Positions 1 through 12,070 of a DNA stretch of 64,000 nt are shown one piece after another. The translations under genes were made by a program, and so were the position numbers. The notes under the pieces were generated by a model that saw nothing but the letters and a program-made list of their open reading frames with translations, made no database searches and was not told where the DNA came from. Source of the DNA: Hanleya hanleyi (Eukaryota > Mollusca > Polyplacophora > Lepidopleurida > Hanleyidae); contig JAVTVY010033875.1 of NCBI GenBank assembly GCA_036873755.1, forward strand, positions 62,001 to 126,000, written 5' to 3'. How positions within the stretch are numbered: position 1 is the stretch's first letter; every line of letters starts with the position of its first letter.

Positions 1-823
1 TAGGTAGAAATCTCTGCTATTGTTTCTTTTTTTGTTACTAAGCTGGAACGATGTGTGGGCCATAAAGACTTGTTAATTCTTATTTCCTCATCGGAAGTTT
101 CGTGTGCAACCTTTAACAGTCGGGCGGTAACGAATAAAGAGCATATACAAGTATTTGTCATTTTCTGTAAGGGGCTAATTGATCTTTTGAATTTCTGTGT
201 ATATTTTGGTTAGGCGGTTGTAACAAGACAAGCCAAAGAGACAACTAGTCTGACCGAGCACTGCATGTTGCCCCGATTATGACCTCGACTCGCCCGTGTG
301 TCTGAATTTATACGAAGCTGTATTCATTTGAAATGTTACGTTCAACCGTTTTACTGGCCGTTCTGAAAGAGGAGGCGGCCTTCGCAATTTGCACACACCA
401 ACGTTTTATGAATTCTGATAATATATTTAGGCATACTTTAAGCTATCTTTGGCGAAACTTGTTGTTAATGAAGATTATTCGTAGTCTCAACCGAATGTTC
501 ACAAGACGACCGAGTTTCCTTGGAGCGCAAACAAAAAATGATAGATAATCATTTACAGCATTCTTATTGAAGAAGTCAAATCTTCTATATATTTTTTTTA
601 ATTACTTAGCCAGTAATTTAAACTGTAGAATAGATTGTGTTCTTGCCGTACACCGCCAGAGGGGAACTCTTTGAAAACAATTCAGTTTTAAGCGGTGACT
701 GCTGTTAGCGCGCAATCCGGCAAGCGCCCCAACGGGGAGCCTTTGTTTACCGCCGACATGCTTACAATGGTTCAGTGGTTTGACCGGACTATATTCTACC
801 GGCGCGTGACGGCAAGGGTCACA
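1..823. other. No gene recognised
   Basis: The only open frame of note (333-548) has no recognisable motif and no flanking splice signals. I see no repeat shared with the rest of the window. Confidence 0.5.
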
Positions 824-904
824 TCATGGGGGGGTGTAATAAGTCTTGGTGATTAGGCCAGCACGTTGGCGCGCCAGCAGTGCGTAAACCCTGTTCACTA
901 ATTG

Positions 905-1468
905 GAAGATTAAGCTGATCTGCAGTGTATCTGTAGTTTCCTTCAAATCCAGTGAAGATGGATATATATCCTTCACTGCGTCATTTATATAGCGATTATC
1001 CACAGCGAGAAGATCGTCTATATAGCGTTTGGTGAATGAGAAGGAACGGGCTTTGAGTGGATCGGTTTTTGAAAGCGCCAGCATATAGTCATATTCATAA
1101 GAGAACAGATACAGGTCAGCCAACAGGGGTGCACAATTAGTACCCATTGGAATACCTATATGCTGCTGATATATTGTGTTGCCAAATTTCACATAGATAT
1201 TTTTAATGAGAAATTCAAGCAACTCTATAAACAAAGAAACATCCCATGAAAGATATCTCTTGTATGTAGTCGAGCTAAAGAATGCTTTATGGCTTCCGAC
1301 ATTAATATATCTACGATCAGTTTTCTTGAACACAGATACTATTAATGAACTTATACGGTCAATAAGGTCCTGATGAGGGATTGTAGTATAGAGAGTCGAG
1401 AAATCCCATGTGGATATACCGAATGTGACGATTTTAGTGAAAAAACTACATATATGTAGTTGAGGCAT
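905..1468 (-). pseudogene. Penelope-like element reverse transcriptase fragment (copy A)
   Basis: The minus-strand translation carries motifs of Penelope-like reverse transcriptases: DFSTLYTTIPH (palm motif A, catalytic Asp), IGIPMGTNCAPLLADLYL (motif B region) and YIDDLLAV (motif C, catalytic YxDD). These enzymes copy the element RNA into DNA. Only the middle of the domain is present, about 190 residues. The N-terminal part and the telomere-proximal C-terminal half are missing. After DLKETTDTLQ (near 905) the frame loses similarity, so the open frame continuing to 824 is probably not element sequence. Three other fragments of the same family lie at 41455-42030, 47490-47620 and 51930-52340. 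Recognition of the family is firm. Activity is excluded by truncation. Confidence 0.88.
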
Positions 1469-2084
1469 TCATATATACTCAGGCCTCTGCTGAATTGGAG
1501 TTTGTCGATGGGAGGGGGATACCGGATTTCCCGTGTTATCTTTATTTTTTCGGAGATGGGCTGTTATATTGTTACCAGCACTGAATCACATGATTAGGTC
1601 ATTGAACATGATTTGGTCCCTCTCTCACCTTTTCCTGCAGGTAAAAAGGAATTCATTCACCGATTCAGCCTGTCGGGCAGTTTTTTTACGCCGAATGTAT
1701 TGGACTGTTGGGCAGGCTAGCCTTACGATTGGTTGATATTCAGTTAAAGTACTGGCGGCGGAATATCGATGAGTGAGTCCAAAATATTGTCTGTAAATTT
1801 CACGCAAATCCTGCACGTAATTAACAATATTTACTGCCAGTTGAATTGCGGTATTGTCTTCAACGCGGAACTAGTCAAATCTGGTACCCCGGTCGGTCTT
1901 GTTTCATTGAAATCGGTACTGGATTACATCATGTTATCATACCGTCTAAGTGATCACTGACATATTGTGATAAAACGTAATGTCCGGGAATTATTCGTCT
2001 GATGTCAGTAGAGATCTTTCAATGAAATGATGTCATTTAACATTGCGTGACAGAGGAAGAATAATTACTTCCTTCTGGCGTAAT
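1469..2084. other. No gene recognised
   Basis: Several short overlapping open frames lie here on both strands, with no motif and no splice context. This may include decayed Penelope flank, but I cannot align it to the family. Confidence 0.4.
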
Positions 2085-3265
2085 ATAATGGGACTCTCTA
2101 GAGGAAATTTAGGCAAGAGTAAGGTGAAAGGTCATATTAGGTGTAACGGAACAGTTAATTTAATTTCATTTCCATTGTTCCTTCAATACGGTCTTTCATC
2201 ATAACGTCAGCCAATGTGCATAGCCCATTGTTCAGAACCTTGTAAATAGCAGTCGTAAATTAATTCTGGCATTTCCGGACGTCGGTCAGATAATTGGATG
2301 CTTCTCTCAGGAGGACAAAAATCGTCTGTAAAGACGAGATAAAGGTAACATTCAAGTTTATTATATACCTCTGTATTCATATCTGGACTGTTTTATTCAT
2401 TTTCCTTGATAAAATTACCCATCATTGATAAATCATGGAACCCAAAACCACTTACCATACATGAGTCAATCAGACGCAGACTCATACATCTTTGTTATGG
2501 ACGGCCATGAATGTTTCATGAACGCATTCCATTTATATGTTTATTAGGAAATATTTATATGGAGATAGTATTGGGGAATTAAACTTGATGGGACCATTAA
2601 TATAGTTATGCATCAGCTCTGCACATTGTTATTATTCGTGCCAATAAAAAACGACAATAATTCGCTTCGCGCCAAAATACCGTTTACCATCTCTACCCCG
2701 CTTCGTGTTAATCGTTATCATTGCAATGTCGGGGATGAATTCCTCGGTCAAAAAGTTGGGCTGAACTGAACAGCCAAGAAGAAAAAATAAACCAATTAAA
2801 TATCTGACTAAACTTTGCTCTCACAGCAAATCAACAGTCGTATTAATCCACAGCTTCATTGGTGTGAATTAACCAAAGGCCGGCAATCACATTATCAAGG
2901 AAGTTCCTCGTTGGTCCTTTTTTAACACTGATCCTCAAAATGAAAGTAGACCGACATCGTTGGAAATTTATTTCATTGGATTTTGTTCAGTGATTCTATT
3001 TTATCAATGCATCCATTCGTGTATTCTCTTGACAGATCTTTCGATGCAAACTTCGTGATTATTCATGTATCAAATTTGTCTTATGCTACCACGAAGAGGT
3101 CCTCACGTTTTCTTCCGTTTTCCTTGCTAACAAGGATCGGTAATTGATTTACTCCTCAAATGTAAGACGATATGTCACGATATCAAGTATATCATATATA
3201 GAGGTTACCGTATAGAATACATCCAATAATCCAAAAACAAAAATATTTGACGCATAAACAATTAG
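2085..3265 (+). repeat. 1.17 kb dispersed repeat, copy 1
   Basis: This segment aligns collinearly with 8665-9825. Shared blocks include GGGACTCTCTAGA at the start, CATAGCCCATTGTTCAG, ACGTCGGTC/ACGTCGCTC, GAATGTTTCATGAA, ATTCCATTTATATG, GAAATATTTATATGGAG and GGTAATTGATTTACT/TGTAATTGATTTACT near the end. Similarity looks like roughly 75-85% with indels. Neither copy has an open reading frame of interest, so this is either an old non-autonomous element or a segmental duplication. No clear terminal inverted repeat was found. Confidence 0.75.
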
Positions 3266-4500
3266 TAATCCGCCCTGTTTATAGAGAACATGTCCTCAAG
3301 AAAACGGATTACCTTAGAATTCGGTTGCTTCTAAAAGACATATGATCATAGTAGCTAAAAGAAGTTAAATTAAAATTGGTCACGCATCTAGGATACAGAT
3401 GATAGTACATAGATTATAGATGACAGATGACAGCAAAACTGTACATATTCGTAATTTATTGAAACTGGCATCGCTGTAGCTCTTCTGATGACAATGAGGT
3501 ATATGTGATGGGTTAATTTCACTTGATCAATTATTTGCATATGCTTATGACCTGCACACTATATCGATAGCAGTGGGTAGTGCAGACTCAATTCAGCCGC
3601 CCGCGCCACTAAGGTATATAACAATTCCTAGTATGACAATGAGCTAGAGAGTATAATATCATACGCCCCAGGCTTGTTTCACTAACAGAGTTGTTCCCCT
3701 TCGATTGCATGTGAGGAATTTACAATCAAAGACATTTGTACAACAATCGATTTTCACTGAGCTCTCAGGACTATATTGTGAACATATTCAATGTGGATTC
3801 TTTTATGTATAGGATCTTTGTGATAGGCTTCTGATCGATATCATATTACATCTACTATGTGTGGTGTATATCAATATTTCATTAGACCTCCTTACAAAAA
3901 TTACGTTCTCAACACTTAGCATGCCTCCGACGCCAGTGGATGAGATTAGTTCACATTGATTTAATGTTTGAAGCTCTGGCACATGGTAATGCCATCAAGT
4001 AGATTCTTAGAGTTCCAGATGAATCTAACTACCTCCGAGTGTCAGCTGTTCTTCAGTGATTATGTGTACAACTGATCATTTGCAGGGGAGTGAGCAGTAG
4101 AGTCCTAGTTACTTTTGGATAGAAAGGCAAAAACACCTGAGCTATATCTCATATCGAGTGAACAATTTTCATTGGCAAGACATGCTTTTCGAAAATAAAA
4201 CCGTAATCAGTGACGTTTATTAAAATAAATTTACGCTTATTCGAGTGCCCCGACGGCTATTGGTTTCCATATAATATACAAAAATTGTAATCTTCTTTGA
4301 ATATAGATAACTTTTGTTGAATATACATAGTATATGTACTGAAATATCTAATTTTCTTCGTGCTAGGTTTTGCTGAACGAAAGAAAAATGACACCGAAAA
4401 GCAGGCAAAAAAGCGTGCATTCATCCACGAGACCAAATACCAGCGAACGAGGAAGAATGGAGTTTTACTTTCGGACAATATTATTTCAACTTTTAACATA
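3266..4500. other. No gene recognised
   Basis: AT-rich sequence with short open frames only. Nothing in it is repeated elsewhere in the window as far as I can see. Confidence 0.4.
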
Positions 4501-4509
4501 GGATTTGGC

Positions 4510-4790
4510 TTGAGATTAAGGGATCGTTTCCATTATTCGTTTTTTCTTCAGTCGCGATTTTTCTTCAATTTTCTCGATTCAAAAACGATCATTCGCGAAT
4601 CAGTCGCGAGGATATCGAGAAAAAAAATGAGAAAAAACGATTGAACCTTTTCTGAAAAAAAACATTCTCTCGCGATATCGTTTTTGAATCGTTTACCCAT
4701 GCGCGATCCGTTCTTGATCGCGAATCTTCAATCGCGAGGGAATCGGGGTTTTTTCAAGGTGCGAGAGAATCGTGAGGCGGAGTGATATCT
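4510..4790. repeat. TCGCGA-rich island with 15-bp inverted repeat, copy 1
   Basis: The stretch is packed with TCGCGA, TATCGAGA and ACGATT words. A perfect inverted repeat, CGATTCAAAAACGAT at 4575-4589 and its reverse complement at 4677-4691, encloses about 87 bp. A related island lies at 6950-7150. The open frames crossing it look like artefacts of the low-complexity composition. It is probably a decayed hairpin element. Confidence 0.55.
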
Positions 4791-6949
4791 GACACATAGG
4801 CCGTGTTGCCGTCGTACGCCGCTCTATCCGCGAACTGGGAACTACAATTAATGTTGGTTGTGGATTTGTCAATGGTAAACCTATATTTATACTGTATAAA
4901 TGCGTAAGATAACCGGATAATATATATAGTCTCCTACAAGCCGAAGTAGGGCGTATGCTGAAAATATCTATACACATACCTGTACCATGCTTCCTGTGAC
5001 GTCCGCGCTCAGCTTTACTCTGGCGAAGCGTAAATGACAAAATTACATGTTTATATAATAATCGTATGCGTCGACAATGTGTTAATGTTAAGTCATTCCC
5101 TTCATACGTCTGATAATTTCCTCATATATTCATGCAACTTGGTATAAACAATACAGGATGATAGTCGCAATATCTTGTTTTTGTAAATACTGGGTATAGG
5201 TCATAAGTGGATTTGAGTTCGTCGTTGATTGCATTATCAGAATGATCATGACTTGATAGAGGTGTGAATGTGCGCATGGCGATAACCCAGAACAGCTAGC
5301 CCTCCAGTCGAGAATTTCTAGGTTAATTAAGATGAAAAATAGTGTAATTAAATATTTTGTTATAGTTAAACATATATTAGGAAAGGGTATCCATTCATGT
5401 GTTGGTACAGTTTTTAAACTATTGAGATGTGAATAAGTTCAAAAAAATCATCATCAAGTTAATTTTATTGATTATAAGAATATTCGCGGCAGTGATTTCA
5501 TATTTATAGTAAATACATTATCATAATGGTGACTGAATCGCATATAACGGTTCGTTTCGCATATGTACAATACTTTTTATCTTAATTTTACATTTTGATA
5601 AATGAACTATGAATGATTTCAAAGGGAAGCTCAAGCCAGAAACCACCTGAATATTATATATTTTCATCTCATACTGGATTAACATAGCTGGCAAGAGAGA
5701 AAAAATTTCTCGTCCGAGTACGATCATCGGTTAAAAATTTCGTTTTTTTCTCACAAAACTAAAGATTTAAATGTGGGAGTTGAAAACCTGTCGGACAGAG
5801 AAAGACGTTTTATATTCATATTTTATATTAATGCAGTCATTTCTCATATAGTATCATACACGGTGGGGGGCGTTGTTTGATTCTTCAGCAACCAAGTCAC
5901 GTGACCTGAATTATACAGGCCTTTTTGAACACATCTTCGCATCGTCAAGGTTTCCTTTTTAGCCAAAGGCGATACCTTGATCATCTTGCCAAGCAAACCG
6001 CGTTCAGCCCACTTTCAGTGTTTTCCATATTGCAATTACCAGGCTTGTGGGATATTTGGTGGTGAATGAATAAGTGTATTTTCATCAAATTGTGAAAAAT
6101 AATCAATATCATTATTTTCTTTGAATCATTTCTCTTATATATATATTTTTCCCTTTTGTATTTATTAATTTATTGAAAATATACGTATTCATCTACCATC
6201 AAATATACCACAAGCCAGGCAACTGTGGGGTTCTGCACTTATAACAGACTTCCACTTAGGGAGCCGCACAACAAAACTCCCACACAGGGAGCTCAAAAAA
6301 AAATTAATTCAAACAACCAAACAAACAAGCAAAAAAATAAGCACAGTTGTGAAAAGTTTTACAAATAGCCCGCGCTATATATTAATAATTAAGTGATTTC
6401 GAAGACTCAAAAGCCCCGTATGACAATGTTATATTCAATACAGCGCCATCTTTCTACACAAGACAAATGGTGATCTCAGGACAAAAAACCACGCGAACAG
6501 CGAAAATCTGATGAATCAACTCAAAATTCAGCACGCACAGATGCCAAAAACGTTCACGAAAAATACTGCACAAGAAATCTGGAATAATACCAGCTTTAAA
6601 ACACCGAAATACTAAAAATAATAGACGAAATTGCAAGTGCAAATGACTCAATCTGACCATATATCCGGGCCTGTGTCCCGTACAAAATATATGTAAATAT
6701 GAAGTTATAATTATATGCATATATCGTTCACCATTCCTATGTATATATAAAAAAAAAATTCAATTTCTTTCAATATCCCCATCGTATCTATATAACCGCC
6801 AACTGAGCTAAAACATGCTATAGTCTTACACAAGGCAAAGAAGAATAGAAAAGGAAGAAGAACTTATAGTCTGACTGAAGTGTTTATGATACAGAAACTC
6901 GAACGTGTATGCGGGTCAGTCAGGCTGAACCTTGCCGTACTACTTTCGG
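4791..6949. other. No gene recognised
   Basis: Short open frames only (for example minus strand 4693-5040, 5521-5727 and 6454-6720), with no recognisable domain. Around 6180-6310 lie several CA-rich and GGGAGC-containing words without clear structure. Confidence 0.4.
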
Positions 6950-7150
6950 CTATAATCCTCAATCGTTTTCTTTCAATCGCTTATATTTTCTCGATTAAAA
7001 AACCACTGAATCGCGATATCGATTTTTATTCGAGAAAATTTTCTCGCTTGAAAAAAACCCATTTCCTCGCGCCTTGGAAAATCGCGACTTCGAGAAAATT
7101 TGACGAAATAAACGATTCATTCGCGAATGATAATTGGAAACGGTGCCTAA
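6950..7150. repeat. TCGCGA-rich island, copy 2
   Basis: This resembles 4510-4790 in word content: TCGCGATATCGATTTTTATTC, CGAGAAAATTTTCTCG (a 16-bp palindrome near 7030-7046) and ATTCGCGAATGA. The two islands are not straightforwardly collinear. I read them as members of one hairpin-rich repeat family. Confidence 0.45.
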
Positions 7151-7159
7151 GATTACCGA

Positions 7160-8664
7160 AAATAAAGTAAGATGAGCAAATTGACCACCACACAATCTCT
7201 ACGTGAAACCTTATGTGAAAATTGTTCCATAAGTTGTGCATTAAGGGAACTTACCTTGGAGGTTTACGAGAACCTTATACATAGGTTTGTCTCAAAATTG
7301 TTCTTGCCTATTAAAGTTATCTTCATATAATAAGTAGTATAAATGCTCCATCTGTTTTAAACGTGTTAATATTAATACATACATGATATATGAAATTCAC
7401 TAACAACATTCGATAATTCAATACAACCCTATGAACTTCGCGTTCTTCACATTACACTCCTGTTTACCATGACGAAGAAAATAGCATGGAACTATTCGCT
7501 TGTCCGCTTTTTTGTTCACCTATTTCGCATAAATAAATACGCTTTATTGAATTTAACAACACAACCACATATTTTTGTTTCATTTTGTGACCTTGAGAAT
7601 GAGTAACGCGTTATCAGAACTAATCCACGCCTGTTACCGTTATGCTGCCCATCACCTTAAGAATATTAAGCGATGTAAACGTATGTAGATAGTGCAAATG
7701 ATACGCAATGGAACGGATCCTTCTGCATTTGTAACATTTGTTTTACTTTCTTTTCATGTGTTTATTCAGTTGCCACGCTTATCTGCACTAATATATATAA
7801 CAATATGAGCTTCTAGTGAGTTGGAAACACTACTACATGTATGCGTTGTAGTAGTCTTCGACATCTACTATATATGACTGATTTTCCACTATTTATCAAT
7901 CTCATATTTGGAACTCATTATTCTTCATTTAACGTACTAATAACTTTTATGCCTAATTCGGCGTACACCAATCTCATAGTAATGTATTTATAAAACAAGC
8001 TGTTAAGTAAGTCGAGCCTTGGGGATCAATAAAACGAGATATCGCCTTCAAGCTATTATCTTTCTCAATTATAAGCACAATGAATTATTGACCAGATATC
8101 ACTAAAGTAATATTGTACAGGTATTGGTTATAAGTAAGTGAATTATGGAGTAATCGCGAATTGAATTTAAAGTCAATGATCTCTCCAGGGACGCATACAT
8201 TCACTGTTATGATGTGGACTGTGAACATTACGAAGTAAACAAAATGGAACACTATAATACACTGACGTAAAACTACGATCAAGATTTCTGGCCTTGTTTT
8301 GCATATTGTGTCTAATTCGCCGTGTTCAAATGAATAGTCACAATCAAAGGGTGACTGGAATACATTATATTCCATATATTAAAACTCGCAAAATCAAATT
8401 GGATTTAAGAACACCTGTCAATGATAAAGCTTTAACGAATAGAACACCCTGATGATTTCGTGGCATCATACACAATTCTGTCGTTTCTAATTTTGGTTTC
8501 ATGCGTGTTTGGTATTGGTGCTAACTGTCGAGCATGAACGATATTTCTATTATGTCGTCTTTGGAGGACGGCTAAATACTGAAGAATCGATCTAACGCTT
8601 TAATCCGGGCTAGAAGCCAGCTTCAGAATTCGGGTTTATACAAACGAGATATCATAAATTAGTT
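7160..8664. other. No gene recognised
   Basis: AT-rich. The minus-strand open frame at 8085-8375 has no recognisable motif. Confidence 0.4.
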
Positions 8665-9825
8665 CTGATGGGACTCTCTAGATGAAATTGTACATCTGCA
8701 AAAGCAAGACTAGATAACTTTAGGCAAATGTAAGGTGAAATATTATATCAGGTGTTACGGAACATATATTTCAAAGTTAATTTAATTTCATTTTGATTTT
8801 TCCTTCAATACTGTACTTCACCATAACGTTAACGCATGTTCATAGCCCATTGTTCAGGACCTTGTAAATATCAGCAGTAAAATTAATTCTGAACATTTTC
8901 TGACGTCGCTCCGATAAATTGATGCTTCTCTCTGGGGGACAATAAATCGCCTGTAGAGACTAAATAAAGGTAACATTCACGTTTATTGTATAGTACATAT
9001 CGGGATTGTTTTAACGTATGGCCATATTTCTTGATAAAATTAATCATCAGTAATAAATGAGATAACCCCAAAAACACTTACCATACAGGAGTCAGCAATA
9101 CGCAGACTCATCTATCATATCGACGGTCATGAATGTTTCATGAAAGCATTCCATTTATATGTTTATTGGGAAATATTTATATGGAGCTATTATTGGGAAA
9201 TTAATCTTGATGAGACCATTCACAATATGTATTTATGAGCTCTGTGAATTGTTTTTATACATGTCAATAAACGATGATGACTAGCGTTGTGCCAATCGTT
9301 AATTATCATTGAGATGTCGGGATGATTTTCGAGAAAAAATACTGTGTTGAAAGCATAAGAAAGAAAAGAACCCGATTAAGTATCTGATTAATTTTCGCCC
9401 TGCCCTCACACGTCAAAAATTGTATTAATTTCACTGCTTTATTTGTTTGAATCAGGCAGAGATCTACAATCGAGTTATCAAGGAAGTTCAGCGCTGGTCC
9501 CTTTTTAACACGGATCCCTAAAACGGAAGTAGACAGAAACCGTTGGAAATGTCTTCCAAGAAATGTTGCTCACTGCATGATTCTGTTTTGTTAATGCACC
9601 TATTTATTTATTAATTTGCGAGACACAGCTAACAAACTTATCTCCAGTTTTGTTGTTTTTTCCGTCTGTTCAACAAACAAGGCTCTGTAATTGATTTACT
9701 AATAAATCAAAGACGATATTTCAGGAATAAATATTGTGAGGGTATATTACGTATATGGAGTACCGGACCAAATTTAAACAATAACCCAAATACAGCTTCA
9801 CGGTAATATTTCACGCATAGAAAAA
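8665..9825 (+). repeat. 1.17 kb dispersed repeat, copy 2
   Basis: Same orientation as the copy at 2085-3265 and collinear with it from GGGACTCTCTAGA to the TATTTCACGCATA/TATTTGACGCATA words near the end. This copy has a short insertion near 8690-8712. It is non-coding. Confidence 0.75.
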
Positions 9826-10356
9826 ACGTCTTGGGTGAATGTAGGGGGAGATCATTTCAAAATGCAATCGACCATGTTCATGGAGAAAAGGTCCTTATGC
9901 CAATGGTCAGCATTGAAGAAAACCCTACTCTGATCACAAATACAATTATCTGGCCAAAATATACCTACTTCAGAAAAACATATACGCTATTTGCGGGTCC
10001 GGTTGCTCTAGTAGTTATGAAGCTCACTGTGAGTAGTTCCTAGTCTCAATTATGGGGCACTTCTGTCCATTAAGGAATTTGTATGCATGATCTAATAGTC
10101 ATATACTTTAGTCACCAGATGCGGCATGCAGTATCCAGCCGTCGGACATAGAAGTATATTTCTTGTTCATCAATTATCACGCACCTCAAGCAGGCATAAA
10201 ATGAAAGGTAAGAAAAGGGACTGAAGAAGTCAATAGTTTTCAGTGACGGCAGCGAGTCATCATGAAGGTTCATTCGCGAAGTCTTCATCACGGGCAAGTA
10301 TTATGGAATTCAAAGGAATCTCCAAGATTAAACGCTAGTTGTCACTCTATTTTTAA
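9826..10356. other. No gene recognised
   Basis: An open frame at 9831-10043 lacks any recognisable motif. No clear repeat was seen. Confidence 0.4.
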
Positions 10357-10467
10357 AAGTGTACATTATTTTTCACGAATGTACAGCAAGTGTACATTCT
10401 TTTTCACGAATGTACAGCAAGTGTACTTTCTTTTTCACGAATGTACAGCAAGTGTACATTCTTTTTC
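10357..10467. repeat. 31-bp tandem repeat of hairpin units (3.5 copies)
   Basis: Units start at 10357, 10388 and 10419, with a partial unit at 10450. Each reads AAGTGTACATT, a T-rich link with CACG, then AATGTACAGC. Adjacent units form the inverted pair GAATGTACA/TGTACATTC separated by GCAAG-type loops, so the array could fold into a row of short hairpins. The block TTTTTCACGAATGTACAG is identical to one arm of the hairpin element at 11674-11775. Confidence 0.85.
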
Positions 10468-11673
10468 TGGAAAGAAACACGTCCGTCAGTTAAAGCATGT
10501 GAGAAGACACGAAGGACTAGTAAATGGGGCAATAGACTACTCGATGTCGGTCTTCTGAAATGTACAAATGACAAACCCAAGCAGCACTACAACAAGCGAA
10601 TTTGACTTATTTAATTCAGCCGGAACTAAGAGGTGGAATTAAGTAATGTTCTTAAAAAAAAATAGACGAGCGAAGAAAACACAACCCAGAAAGATACCAT
10701 GCCGACTACAATGTAATAAATGTGCAAATTGCATATACATGTAGGAATGGCATAAACCTCATCGGACTCCGAATAGCAGTCCGATAAGTGTTCTATTTAT
10801 TTAAGTTAACGTTTATTGTGACACGTGGGTATCGAAAGAGTCGTCCAGTCGCGGACTGTAGTTTCTGATTTTGGTCACGATTTCTTTTTGTGAGCGTTAC
10901 ACTTTCTGCCTTCTGATATACATACATTAAAACACCGACTGCCTCAAATATAGGTCTAATCTTTGGTTGTCGCCTGCTGAGCGTCGATTGCAGACTAAGC
11001 AGTCAAAATATGACGCATCTGTATAGCGTAACACATCAATTTTCTGCCGTACGTATATGTGTGGGTACAAGTGAAATGTGTACCGGTAAACGTGAATTCC
11101 TGTCAGACATTCCGTTAATTATGGACCTGGTATGAGATCATGTGTATGGACATATAGATATGTAATTTGTATGTCTGCATGTTTTGCAACATATGCGTTT
11201 CACGTAATGTAGATTGTGTCACGTATATATCAATTACATATATTTTTTGTTACAAATCTTTGTAAAGATAACGTGAGAGTTACGGACTAGTCAAACGGGT
11301 TGTGGAAGTTTCGTGTGCAAATGTGCTGCTTGTCCTGAAACAACCATGATGTGTTACATAATACGGCCATTGTGTAAGTTATTTATCGCCTACGACATCG
11401 GGGAACGATTTTCCTGTGTTGAACAGATAAACAGCAGCCCAGGTAGGCGTATGCGTTAATTCCTTCCCATGTGATGGACTGTCCATCATGTAGGACGCCG
11501 TCAATCGGGTACAGTGTGCGTACTTGGCTCTTTGCAGTTATTGTTCGAATGGTTCCACACATGTAATTACCTGAGCCTATATCATTGCAATTTGTTCGGT
11601 TTGACATAGCTCATTTCATTCTTCGTGTAAGATGAAGAAGTGAATACATTATCGTTGGACTAACGTTTAAGTC
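10468..11673. other. No gene recognised
   Basis: Short open frames with no motif. The words CACGTATATGTG and TGTATGTCTGCATG recur loosely, but I see no clear repeat. Confidence 0.4.
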
Positions 11674-11775
11674 GGAGAAAGACCTCGTAACTGTACATTC
11701 GTGAAATGAATCGACTCGGCGCTTCGCGCCTCGTCGATTCTTTTTCACGAATGTACAGTTACTCGGCCTTTCTCC
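11674..11775. repeat. Near-perfect 102-bp hairpin element
   Basis: The left arm GTAACTGTACATTCGTGAAA plus GAATCGAC pairs with GTCGATTC plus TTTCACGAATGTACAGTTAC on the right. The loop contains a second small stem, GGCGC-TTC-GCGCC. Outer bases GGAGAAAG/CTTTCTCC extend the stem with a few mismatches. No protein is encoded. The size and symmetry fit a foldback MITE. Confidence 0.85.
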
Positions 11776-11825
11776 TTTACATAATACACATGGAGATGTG
11801 GGCAATCTTGCATCTTCATGCATTA

Positions 11826-11954
11826 CAACGCATATGCGGGAAGTGGGAAGAGGTGCCGACATACTGACAGAGCCACATGACTTCATAGTATAGTCTTCTG
11901 GTTAACATATTCTAAAGCACATACCAAGAATCTAACGATTCGTGATATGGGTTG
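11826..11954 (+). mobile_element. 129-bp MITE, CAACACATAT family, copy 1
   Basis: It begins CAACGCATAT and ends ATATGGGTTG, imperfect terminal inverted repeats. The interior GGAAGTGGGAAGAGGTGCC, CCGACATACTGAC and AAGAATCTAACGATTCGT matches the element at 51801-51929 nearly base for base. A fragment of the same family lies at 47132-47193. It is non-coding. Confidence 0.8.
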
Positions 11955-12070
11955 TATCTCAGGTACGCTTTTATTGTACCTGTCCATGTGGAAACTTGGA
12001 TGGCATGACCACACGGCTCCAACACAGGCATAATAGTCCATGAGCCAGACCAGATATCGGTACCACCTGG

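Noticed and set aside
10357..10467. CRISPR-like array
   Set aside because: The repeats are contiguous without unique spacers and the genome is eukaryotic; it is a plain tandem repeat.
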